Positions 1-6,138 of a stretch of DNA of 8,260 nt are shown here, piece after piece. The stretch comes from JAXHUM01 sp034189325 (lineage in GTDB: Bacteria; Desulfobacterota; DSM-4660; Desulfatiglandales; Desulfatiglandaceae). The stretch lies in the NCBI GenBank assembly GCA_034189325.1, contig JAXHUM010000078.1, positions 1 through 8,260 of the forward strand, given 5' to 3'. Below the pieces are notes generated by a model. The model did no database searches and was not told where the DNA came from. It saw nothing but the letters and a program-made list of their open reading frames with translations. Position numbers and translations under genes: made by a program. Positions within the stretch are counted from its first letter, which is position 1. Every line of letters begins with the position of its first letter.

Positions 1-51
1 GCTTCCACTTATGGAGGTTGTATATGTGCATTAGGTCCTTGAACCCCTCTC

Positions 52-74
52 AAAACCGCAGAAAGGCTGTTCGG
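52..74 (-). terminator. Possible weak rho-independent terminator after the FeoB-associated gene
   Basis: Read on the minus strand, CCG-aa-CAG, loop CCTTT, then CTG-CGG, followed by TTTT. This gives a six-base-pair stem with a two-base bulge and a short T tract, starting 7 bases after the stop codon of the minus-strand gene at 81-248. Position and orientation are right for a terminator. The bulge and a run of only four T make it weak, so the call is tentative. Confidence 0.35.
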
Positions 75-80
75 CAATAT

Positions 81-248
81 TCAAGAATCGATTGTTTTTT
101 TGTCTCCTGTGTCTTCGCAAGTCTTTGCCACGTTGCATGACGAACAGCCACAACCGCAAGTATCCCCACTCCTCACACCTCTATAGAGGTGCTTGATGAT
201 ATATAAGATGGCCAGGGCTACTATCAAGATAATCAAGAGATAATCCAT
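81..248 (-). CDS. FeoB-associated Cys-rich membrane protein
   Basis: A 55-residue protein with one N-terminal membrane segment (about residues 3-18, almost all L/I/V/A), a basic stretch K19-R26, then a cysteine cluster CGCGCSSC (C31, C33, C35, C38) and C44. This architecture is that of the small FeoB-associated Cys-rich membrane proteins, usually encoded next to the ferrous iron transporter gene feoB. Their exact role is not established; metal binding or delivery at the inner face of the membrane is the usual suggestion. I chose the ATG at 248 because AGGGG lies 8 bases upstream; an in-frame ATG at 269 would add seven residues before the membrane segment and has no such site. No feoB is visible on the upstream side of this gene, so any partner would have to lie to the left of the window. 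It is divergent from the transporter cluster and probably unrelated to it. Confidence 0.8.
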   Translation of the reverse strand: MDYLLIILIVALAILYIIKHLYRGVRSGDTCGCGCSSCNVAKTCEDTGDKKTIDS

Positions 249-252
249 TATC
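239..252. promoter_or_regulatory. Fur-box-like inverted repeat over the start codon of the Cys-rich gene
   Basis: GATAAT-CC-ATTATC is a perfect 6-base inverted repeat with a 2-base centre. A further GATAATC copy lies at 228-234, 11 bases from the one at 239-245. The classical Fur box is built from GATAAT hexamers in a similar arrangement, but with a 1-base centre, so this is not an exact match. The repeat spans the start codon (248-246) of a gene from an iron-linked family, which is what makes it suggestive. Part of the pattern is forced by the codons for D-Y-L-L-I-I, so it may be fortuitous. Confidence 0.25.
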
Positions 253-329
253 ACTTCCCCTTTAATCATACGATCGATCAGTCGAGACTTCTCAAGGCCG
301 AATTACAAGTTCCGATAAAGCCGTAGGAC

Positions 330-581
330 TTGAGCCATCTAGAAATTCATGGCCAGTACTGTAAGCCTTTCGAAGTCGTCGGGCATCTCAGTCTATCATA
401 CCTTCCCGGTATAATCGAAGAGTTTGCGAATATTCCCGTATTTTCTATGAATATAACAAGTTATGAGGAAGATTCAATTGGTCTGTGTGCAATATACCCT
501 GAATTGTTCGAGGATCCGGAAGAAGCCGTTGCAGTAGTGATCCAGCCGTCCAACCTGCTGTATCGATTTTTTTGGCCTTGA
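330..581 (+). CDS. Doubtful small ORF, unrecognised; possible gene remnant
   Basis: An 83-codon frame opening with TTG just after an in-frame TAG (324-326) and closing at the TGA at 579-581. I do not recognise the product. It reads as plausible globular protein (for example EEFANIPVFSMNIT and LFEDPEEAVAVVIQPSNLLY) rather than low-complexity noise, but no start codon has a convincing ribosome site; the only internal ATG (450) has none. The frame upstream of the TAG stays open back into the divergent gene, and a run of seven T at 567-573 lies just before the stop. Loss of one T there would extend the frame by 26 codons to 654. These points fit a decayed gene or a fragment as well as a functional short gene. 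The minus-strand ORF overlapping it looks less protein-like. Confidence 0.25.
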   Translation: MSHLEIHGQYCKPFEVVGHLSLSYLPGIIEEFANIPVFSMNITSYEEDSIGLCAIYPELFEDPEEAVAVVIQPSNLLYRFFWP

Positions 582-609
582 CATTTTCATGGTTCTGAAT
601 TTTTATAAT
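578..609 (+). promoter_or_regulatory. Candidate sigma70-type promoter for the transporter cluster
   Basis: Exact TTGACA (578-583) and exact TATAAT (604-609) lie on the coding strand upstream of the first transporter gene. The spacer is 20 bases, longer than the usual 16-18. Using TTTATA (602-607) as the -10 gives an 18-base spacer but a poorer hexamer. A transcript would begin near 616 and carry a leader of about 190 bases before the preferred livG-like start at 809. It is the best promoter-like sequence ahead of the cluster, but the spacing keeps it tentative. Confidence 0.4.
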
Positions 610-808
610 GGCAGAAAATGCGGATATAGTCTGTTTGTTCACTGTTACACTTAATTCCATCTATCCTCGCATTCAATGGCGAGCGTGATCAAAAGTACCT
701 TTTGTCGGGCTGAGAATTAATTGGTGAGCCCAGTGTCTTATCAGAACTATCCAGCGTTCCGTGGCTATTGTTCGTTTAACACGGAATGCTGATAAAGGCG
801 TATTTTCT

Positions 809-1582
809 TTGAACAATATCAATAATCATCTTGCCATCGACTCCTTGACTCTTTCCTTTGGTCATCTTATTGCCCTCCAAGGCGTGAGTTTTGAGCTAAA
901 GAAAGGGGAGATACTAGGTGTTATCGGTCCTAATGGGGCGGGAAAGACCTCTGTGCTTAATTGCATTTGTGGCTTTTATAAGCCCCGGGAGGGAAGAATC
1001 CTTTATAAGGACCAAGATCTTACCAGAGTCCCGGCCCACGACATCCCCAAACTAGGCATTTCACGGACCTTTCAGAATATTGAGCTTTACAGCGGTCTAA
1101 GCACCCTCGACAATCTCCTGGCCGCAAGACACATGCTCATCAACTATGGCCTGTTCTCCGGACTCTTTCATTTCGGAAGAAAAAGGAAAGAAGAGAATAG
1201 GCATATGAGAGAGATTGAGGACACCATCAGATTTCTCGAAATCGAAGATATCCGGGATCACCCGGTGGGATCTCTCTCATACGGATTAAGGAAACGCGTT
1301 GAATTGGGCAGGGCCCTGGTCCAGGACCCTGAGATTCTCTTGCTTGACGAACCTATGGCCGGCATGAATGTGGAAGAAAAAGAAGACATGGCCCGGTTTC
1401 TGATTGATATTAACGAACTGAAGGGAACAAGCATGATACTCGTTGAACATGATATGGGGGTGGTTATGGATATTACCAGCAGAATTGTCGTGATCGACTA
1501 CGGCACTAAGATAGCTGAAGGGGTTCCTCAAGAGATCCAAAAACATCCCGATGTCATCAAGGCATATCTGGGCAAAGGTTAG
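809..1582 (+). CDS. livG: Branched-chain amino acid-type (HAAT) ABC transporter ATP-binding protein, LivG-like
   Basis: One of two cytoplasmic ATPases that power the importer encoded by this cluster. Numbered from the TTG at 809 (257 aa): Walker A GPNGAGKT at 40-47, signature LSYGL at 156-160 in place of LSGGQ, Walker B ILLLDE with catalytic E181, and H-loop VEHD with H214. The C-terminal part IDYGTKIAEGVPQEI is the usual LivG tail. Start choice: the frame is open to a GTG at 761, but that codon has no ribosome site and adds 16 residues with no counterpart in LivG. The TTG at 809 has AAGG ten bases upstream and gives close to the family's usual length of about 255. Family alignment places the natural start at about this point. 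The gene is followed after 7 bases by the acyl-CoA ligase. The family and role are clear; that the cargo is an amino acid is not, and context argues for a carboxylic acid. Confidence 0.95.
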   Translation: MNNINNHLAIDSLTLSFGHLIALQGVSFELKKGEILGVIGPNGAGKTSVLNCICGFYKPREGRILYKDQDLTRVPAHDIPKLGISRTFQNIELYSGLSTLDNLLAARHMLINYGLFSGLFHFGRKRKEENRHMREIEDTIRFLEIEDIRDHPVGSLSYGLRKRVELGRALVQDPEILLLDEPMAGMNVEEKEDMARFLIDINELKGTSMILVEHDMGVVMDITSRIVVIDYGTKIAEGVPQEIQKHPDVIKAYLGKG

Positions 1583-1589
1583 CGTACGC

Positions 1590-3515
1590 ATGAACGTCGA
1601 GGACACCAAGGCCGGAGAGATAGCACAGGAAGGCCTGGATACGCTCCCAAAACTCCTGAGAGACAGGGCGCGGCGTTTCCCTGAGAAAATTGCCATGCGC
1701 AAGAGGCTCTTCGGGATTTGGAATGAGTTCACATGGAAAGAAGTGTATGGGCATGTGAAGAATATTGCCCTCGGTTTGTTATCCCTCGGATTTGAAAGGG
1801 GCGATAAAGCAATCATCATCGGAGACAATGATCCGGAATGGTTTTGGTGCGAATGGGCCGTACTTTCTCTAGGCGGAGTCGTCTCAGGTGTTTACATTGA
1901 TTGTGTGCCGGAAGAGGTCAAGTACTATCTTGAACACTCCGGTTCAAGCTTTGTCTTTGCAAGAGATCAGGAGCAGGTCGACAAGATACTCGCCATCTGC
2001 CAGGAAAATAAGGCAATCGAAAAGATAGTCTACTGGGATGAGAGGGGGCTGTGGTTTTATGACGATCCAACCATAATGGAACTGAAGCGCCTGGAGGAGC
2101 TGGGAGATGAGTGGAGCAATAAGAACACCCATCTCATTGAAGATCATATTGAAAAGGGAAACGGAGAGGATATTGCCGTATTCTGCTACACTTCCGGTAC
2201 TACCGGGGAGCCCAAGGCGGCGATGATAGATCATCTCAATCTCTTGTCGGCCATTGAATGTCTAACCGATGTAAATCATTATCTCCCTACCGACAACTAT
2301 ATCTCCTACATCTCCCCTGCATGGATTACGGAACAGTTCCTTGGCCTCGCAGGGGGACTGTTCACTCCTCTGATCATCAATTTTCCTGAAAAACCGGAGA
2401 CGGTCCAGACGGATATTCGTGATATCGGGCCCCAGATCATTTTTTATGCTGCCCGCCTTTGGGAGAACCTTGCCTCGACCATACAGGTCAAGATAATCGA
2501 TAGCAGCAGATTTAAGAGACTGAGTTATAACCTGGCATCAAAGATCAGCAACAGATGTCTGTTACTCCAGGAGGAGGGTAAGACCGTCGGCCCCTTTCTG
2601 AAGTTATCACACAAAATCGCTGATTTCGTCGTGTTCCGTCCTCTCAGGGATCGGCTTGGACTCAATGGTGTAAAAGTGGCTTATACTGCCGGTGCCGCTA
2701 TCAGTCCAGACATGATGAGACTCTTTCATACCATTGGGATCAATATCAAAAATCTCTATGGGAGTACGGAAGCGGGACTGATATCTGTACACAGAGACGA
2801 TGACATTCGCTACGAAACAGTCGGAACCCCCTTTGACAAATGCACCATCAAAATCTCTGATGAAGGAGAGATCTTTTGCAAGAGCGATATGGTCTTTAAG
2901 GGTTACTACAAAAACCCTGAGGCCACTAAAAAGGCATTGAAAGGGGGATATTATCATACAGGCGATGCAGGCTATTTTGACCAAGGCCATCTCATTTATG
3001 AAGATCGGCTCAGTGAATTGATCGCCTTGGATGATAACAACCAGTTCTCCCCGCAGTTCATCGAAATCAGATTTCGATTCAGCCCTTTTATTATGGACGC
3101 GATTGTTTTTGGCGGACCTAACAAACCCTTTATCAGCGCTATCTTGACGATTGACTTTGAAAACGTCTCCAAATGGGCTGAAAACAGAAGAATTGCCTAT
3201 ACGACTTACAGTGACCTTTCTCAAAAAAAAGAGGTGAGAGGATTGCTCAAGGGTATCGTCAAAGATGTGAACTCTTATCTACCGGACTATTCAAAGGTGA
3301 AGGCCTTTGTGAGCTTGCACAAGGAGTTTGACGCTGATGAAGCCGAACTCACAAGGACGCGAAAGCTTAAACGTGAACCCATAGAGAGACGTTATCAAAA
3401 TATCCTCTCAAGCATCTATGAAAAAAGAGAAAAAATCGACATAACCAGCCAGGTCACTTACAGGGATGGCAGGGTTGGCAAGGTGAGCACAGAGTTATTT
3501 ATAGACTACCTGTAA
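1590..3515 (+). CDS. AMP-forming acyl-CoA ligase (long-chain fatty acid-CoA ligase-like), transporter-linked
   Basis: A 641-residue member of the ANL adenylating superfamily; it should activate a carboxylate to an acyl-adenylate with ATP and then to an acyl-CoA. Visible motifs: phosphate loop YTSGTTGEPK at 200-209, A5 YGSTEAG at 390-396, TGD at 457-459 (D459 expected to hold the ATP ribose), and a C-terminal A10-like T-R-T-R-K-L-K-R with K592 as the likely adenylation lysine. The A8 hinge region (472-492, DRLSEL then DDNNQFSPQFIE) is unusual: S475 stands where D or K is normal, and N483 where a conserved Gly is normal. Length and the long N-domain fit long-chain or FadD15-like ligases rather than short acetate-type enzymes. 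I chose the ATG at 1590 (AAAGG about 11 bases upstream); an earlier in-frame ATG at 1551 lies inside livG and adds 13 residues that do not resemble the family. Its place between livG and livM suggests it traps the imported acid as a CoA thioester. The exact substrate cannot be read from sequence. Confidence 0.93.
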   Translation: MNVEDTKAGEIAQEGLDTLPKLLRDRARRFPEKIAMRKRLFGIWNEFTWKEVYGHVKNIALGLLSLGFERGDKAIIIGDNDPEWFWCEWAVLSLGGVVSGVYIDCVPEEVKYYLEHSGSSFVFARDQEQVDKILAICQENKAIEKIVYWDERGLWFYDDPTIMELKRLEELGDEWSNKNTHLIEDHIEKGNGEDIAVFCYTSGTTGEPKAAMIDHLNLLSAIECLTDVNHYLPTDNYISYISPAWITEQFLGLAGGLFTPLIINFPEKPETVQTDIRDIGPQIIFYAARLWENLASTIQVKIIDSSRFKRLSYNLASKISNRCLLLQEEGKTVGPFLKLSHKIADFVVFRPLRDRLGLNGVKVAYTAGAAISPDMMRLFHTIGINIKNLYGSTEAGLISVHRDDDIRYETVGTPFDKCTIKISDEGEIFCKSDMVFKGYYKNPEATKKALKGGYYHTGDAGYFDQGHLIYEDRLSELIALDDNNQFSPQFIEIRFRFSPFIMDAIVFGGPNKPFISAILTIDFENVSKWAENRRIAYTTYSDLSQKKEVRGLLKGIVKDVNSYLPDYSKVKAFVSLHKEFDADEAELTRTRKLKREPIERRYQNILSSIYEKREKIDITSQVTYRDGRVGKVSTELFIDYL

Positions 3516-3538
3516 AGCATTGAAATAGGCGAAGAGAA

Positions 3539-4594
3539 ATGTGGAGACCGAGCGGCGTTTTTAACACCAAATATCATCAGAACAGGGCCGTTATAAGGAC
3601 TCGCCTCCAATGGGCATCCTTTGTTCTCCTGCTGTTGGCCGTCACTTTCGGGCCTTACTTTTTTGCAGGCGATTATCTCATCAGCATTTTCATACTCACC
3701 ATAATCACCATTATTGCCCTGCAAGGCCTGAATTTCATTACCGGGTTTACAGGACAGATCTCAGTGGGTCACTCAGCTTTCATGGCCATTGGTGCCTACA
3801 GCACGACGATTCTTATGGATAGACTCAGTTTCCCTTTTTTGTTGGCCTTTCCCTGCGCCGGTCTATCTGCCGCGCTGATCGGTATGGTTTTCGGGTTACC
3901 TTCTTTAAGAATCAAAGGATTTTACCTTGCACTGGCCACCCTGGCCGCCCAATACATCATTATCTGGGTCCTTGAGCATGGCGGATCTTTCACAGGGAAT
4001 ATCTATGGCCTTTCTGTTCCTTTCGCCGGCATAGGAGGGTTTGAATTCGATAATGACCGTAGGTTCTTTCTCATGGCCATCTTTGTCCTGCTGCTTATGT
4101 CCTATTTTGCCAAGAATCTGGAACTAAGCAAAATAGGCCGCGCCTTTATTGCGATAAGGGATAACGATCTTGCTGCTGAGGTCATGGGTATAAGCATCTT
4201 CAGACAAAAACTGCTGGCCTTCTTCATAGGTTCGTTTTACGCCGGTATTGCCGGGGCCTTGTGGGCCCACTATATGCTGCAAATCCATCCTGTTCATTTC
4301 AGCCTGATGAATTCCATCTGGTATCTCGGTTTTCTCGTGGTCGGGGGTTTGGGAAGCGCCATGGGACCTATCTTCGGTGGGGTCTTTTACATGGCACTTG
4401 TAGAGTCTGTCTCTCTGATCACTCCGTTTCTGGGAGAGCTCTTTCCAGAAGTCTCAACAACTATTTTTTCATCCATGGCACTGATTCTTTATGCCTCTGT
4501 CATTTCCATGTTTCTGCTGTTTGAACCGAGGGGAATTAATAGACAATTCGGGCTCTTCAAGTCGTACTATCGACTCTGGCCCTTCAAATATTAA
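3539..4594 (+). CDS. livM: HAAT-type ABC transporter permease, LivM-like
   Basis: Inner-membrane channel subunit of 351 residues that would pair with the LivH-like permease. A short cytoplasmic N-terminus with the motif RPSGVFNTKY (3-12) precedes a run of hydrophobic segments (about 26-43, 47-68, 77-92, 98-120, 127-146, 176-191, 224-246, 260-286, 308-333). The LivM hallmark GFTGQISVGHSAF is at 69-81, and the cytoplasmic coupling loop that docks on the ATPase is GRAFIAIRDNDLAAEVMGI at 200-218. The ATG at 3539 is supported by the N-terminal motif seen in deltaproteobacterial relatives (from memory) and by a modest AGGCGA upstream. It follows the ligase gene by 23 bases, so the two are probably co-transcribed. 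It ends 199 bases before the binding-protein gene, the longest gap within the cluster. Confidence 0.95.
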   Translation: MWRPSGVFNTKYHQNRAVIRTRLQWASFVLLLLAVTFGPYFFAGDYLISIFILTIITIIALQGLNFITGFTGQISVGHSAFMAIGAYSTTILMDRLSFPFLLAFPCAGLSAALIGMVFGLPSLRIKGFYLALATLAAQYIIIWVLEHGGSFTGNIYGLSVPFAGIGGFEFDNDRRFFLMAIFVLLLMSYFAKNLELSKIGRAFIAIRDNDLAAEVMGISIFRQKLLAFFIGSFYAGIAGALWAHYMLQIHPVHFSLMNSIWYLGFLVVGGLGSAMGPIFGGVFYMALVESVSLITPFLGELFPEVSTTIFSSMALILYASVISMFLLFEPRGINRQFGLFKSYYRLWPFKY

Positions 4595-4793
4595 GAGGCT
4601 GACCAGGCATTACTTCTTCTGTGGACTCTCGGCTGTGCCCGGTCTTAAGGAAATGGGATAGCCTTCAACAAAGGGCATATACTTCTGAGGTTAGAATAGG
4701 CACCGCCTTCGGCTGCGAAGAAATACGTCCATTTCCAAACGGTCTCTTGGTGTAAACCCACTAAGCATCAGCACCAATAAGGAGGAATCAATC
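4595..4793 (+). other. 199-base intergenic leader ahead of the binding-protein gene
   Basis: No ORF of note lies here. A small perfect hairpin CTTCG-GCTG-CGAAG occupies 4707-4720, without a following T run, so it is not a terminator. A -10-like TAGAAT is at 4692-4697, but I find no -35 at acceptable distance. The length of the gap compared with 7-49 bases at most other junctions makes an internal promoter or leader structure possible, though nothing decisive is visible. Confidence 0.35.
4779..4785 (+). promoter_or_regulatory. Consensus Shine-Dalgarno of the binding-protein gene
   Basis: AAGGAGG ends 8 bases before the ATG at 4794. It is the only near-perfect ribosome site with good spacing in the cluster; the other genes have weak or distant ones. 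It fixes the start of the binding protein and fits the excess of binding protein over membrane subunits that such importers need. Confidence 0.85.
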
Positions 4794-6008
4794 ATGGCAA
4801 AAAAGTTAAGATGGAAAATAGCAGCAACGATTATTGGTGTAATGTTCGTCACTATCGGCATACATTCGTCCTCTCTGGCTAAAGAGGTGAATATCGGAAC
4901 CTGTATTGACCTCACAGGCCCGATAGCCCACGCTGCCCAGTCCCTCTGGAAAGGTATGCAGGACTATTATAATTGGGCTGAAAAGAACGATCCTATCCCG
5001 GGAGTCTCGATAAAACTCTTTATGGAAGACACTCGCTACGATGCGACAAGATATATTCCGGTTTACAAAAAATTCCTCTCCAAGGGGATTGTCGCAGGTT
5101 ATAATTGCAGCAGTACCGCGACGGTCACTACTCATAAATTCGTTAAACGCTCCAAACTCCCGGTTCTAAGCGAAGGATCGGGGTTTCCTCCGGCTATTGT
5201 CCCTCCAGCTTATACTTTCCTGACGCGCCCTCTCTACCCTGACTTTTTCGCTGCAGCCGCTATCCATTTCATGGAGGGTTGGAAAAAGGCAGGTCACAAG
5301 GAGAAACCCAAGGCGGTCTTTATCACTTGGGACGTCCCTTATGGAAGGGGGCCTATTGATCTGGGTACGCCGTGGGCGGAAAAATACGGCTTTGAGATGC
5401 TTCCGCCCCAATTGTATTCCAAGCCGCCCAAAGACCTGAGCACCCAACTGCTTCGGGCAGAGAAACTCGGCGCCAATTTGGTTTATATGAATGCCCTCGA
5501 AGATCATTATTCGGTTTTGCTAAAGGATGCCAAAAGACTCGGACTCCTTGGCAAAATGCAATTCTGTGGAGGCTCGGAGACCCGGGACGACATGGTGATC
5601 AAGATGGTCGGTGATGCGGCCGAAGGGGCCTGGGCAGTCACGAGTTGGCCTGATTTTGCAGAGACATCTCATAAAGGGACTCAATTCATGACTGAAATTC
5701 AGACAAAAACCCATGGAAAACTCTATGAATTGAGCAGCAACTATTTCATGGGTCTTGTCCCTGCGCGAATCATTTACGAAGCCGTTAAGCAAACAGCCAA
5801 CAGACTTGGTCCCGATAATGTGACTAAAGAGGAGGTCTATAAGACTCTTACAGGCTTTAATAACCTGGACATGAAAGGGATTTGTCCCAATGTCAGGTTT
5901 TCTGAAACTGAGAGAAGGCCGTTCCTTGCTATGAATGTGTCAAAGGTCAAAAACGGGAAATGGGTAAAGGAAAAGTATGATATCCAGACGCCAGGCCTGA
6001 AGCCCTAA
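4794..6008 (+). CDS. Periplasmic substrate-binding protein of HAAT-type ABC transporter (Peripla_BP_6, LivK-like)
   Basis: A 404-residue secreted receptor that would deliver substrate to the LivH/LivM channel. Residues 1-29 form a Sec signal peptide: basic KKLRWK, a hydrophobic core at about 9-23, and cleavage expected after S-L-A at 29. There is no lipobox cysteine, so the mature protein should be soluble in the periplasm. The mature start VNIGTCIDLTGP (32-43) is the first strand and loop of the type I periplasmic fold, and the M-E-D-T-R-Y-D stretch (77-83) matches the next conserved segment. The length is somewhat above E. coli LivK (about 370) and typical of receptors for aromatic or other organic acids in this superfamily. 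The binding-site residues are not enough to name a ligand. It lies in the middle of the cluster, not first as in E. coli liv, has the best ribosome site here, and is followed by a stable stem-loop region. Confidence 0.94.
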   Translation: MAKKLRWKIAATIIGVMFVTIGIHSSSLAKEVNIGTCIDLTGPIAHAAQSLWKGMQDYYNWAEKNDPIPGVSIKLFMEDTRYDATRYIPVYKKFLSKGIVAGYNCSSTATVTTHKFVKRSKLPVLSEGSGFPPAIVPPAYTFLTRPLYPDFFAAAAIHFMEGWKKAGHKEKPKAVFITWDVPYGRGPIDLGTPWAEKYGFEMLPPQLYSKPPKDLSTQLLRAEKLGANLVYMNALEDHYSVLLKDAKRLGLLGKMQFCGGSETRDDMVIKMVGDAAEGAWAVTSWPDFAETSHKGTQFMTEIQTKTHGKLYELSSNYFMGLVPARIIYEAVKQTANRLGPDNVTKEEVYKTLTGFNNLDMKGICPNVRFSETERRPFLAMNVSKVKNGKWVKEKYDIQTPGLKP

Positions 6009-6019
6009 TGATCAGAAAC

Positions 6020-6107
6020 AGGGGGCGGGCTTACAAGATTGTCTCGCATTTTTAAAGACCACACTTCCCCTATCAAAAGGGCGAGGGAAGTGAAATGCCC
6101 CGCCCCT
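6020..6107 (+). promoter_or_regulatory. Nested stem-loop between binding-protein and permease genes
   Basis: An inner perfect 8-base-pair stem pairs CACTTCCC (6062-6069) with GGGAAGTG (6085-6092) around a 15-base loop. An outer GC-rich stem pairs AGGGGGCGGGC (6020-6030) with GCCCCGCCCCT (6097-6107), with about ten pairs and single-base bulges. No T tract follows on the plus strand (the next bases are A-rich), so it does not look like a full terminator. It begins 11 bases after the binding-protein stop codon. The likely job, by analogy with the malE-malF intergenic element, is to protect the upstream mRNA or partly stop transcription so that the receptor outnumbers the membrane subunits. Confidence 0.6.
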
Positions 6108-6138
6108 CTTAAAATAAAAATAAACATACAAGGTTCAG

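Larger units (their letters stand above)
249..808. other. Poorly coding divergent region between the Cys-rich gene and the livG-like gene
   Basis: This 560-base stretch separates the minus-strand small gene from the plus-strand transporter cluster. It contains one doubtful 83-codon ORF (330-581), a promoter-like TTGACA/TATAAT pair (578-609), and the GTG-started upstream reading frame of the livG-like gene (from 761). I see no tRNA, riboswitch consensus, direct-repeat array or insertion-sequence end. There is no recognisable regulator gene here, so local control of the cluster, if any, is by a factor encoded elsewhere. Confidence 0.5.

Noticed and set aside
265..295. Minus-strand promoter-like TTGAGA and TATGAT for the Cys-rich gene
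   Set aside because: The spacer is 19 bases and the predicted transcript start falls inside the Shine-Dalgarno, which would remove it from the mRNA.
324..326. TAG at 324 as a read-through (pyrrolysine-type) codon
   Set aside because: Nothing around it suggests a recoded gene: there is no recognised methylamine methyltransferase or downstream pairing element, and the upstream frame has no credible start.
445..660. 71-codon minus-strand ORF in the divergent region
   Set aside because: It has no ribosome site or recognisable domain and mostly overlaps the plus-strand frame, which looks more protein-like. It is not convincing enough to list.
647..661. 15-base exact repeat of a livF segment (also at 7208-7222)
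   Set aside because: The second copy encodes part of the Walker A region of livF. The identity does not extend on either side and no other livF sequence is present here, so chance is the simplest reading, although 15 bases is slightly surprising.
2607..3224. 205-codon minus-strand ORF inside the ligase gene
   Set aside because: It is antisense to conserved ligase motifs (A5, TGD, A8) and has no domain or ribosome site.
4707..4720. Hairpin CTTCG-GCTG-CGAAG as a terminator
   Set aside because: It has only five base pairs and no T run after it, and lies in the middle of an operon gap.
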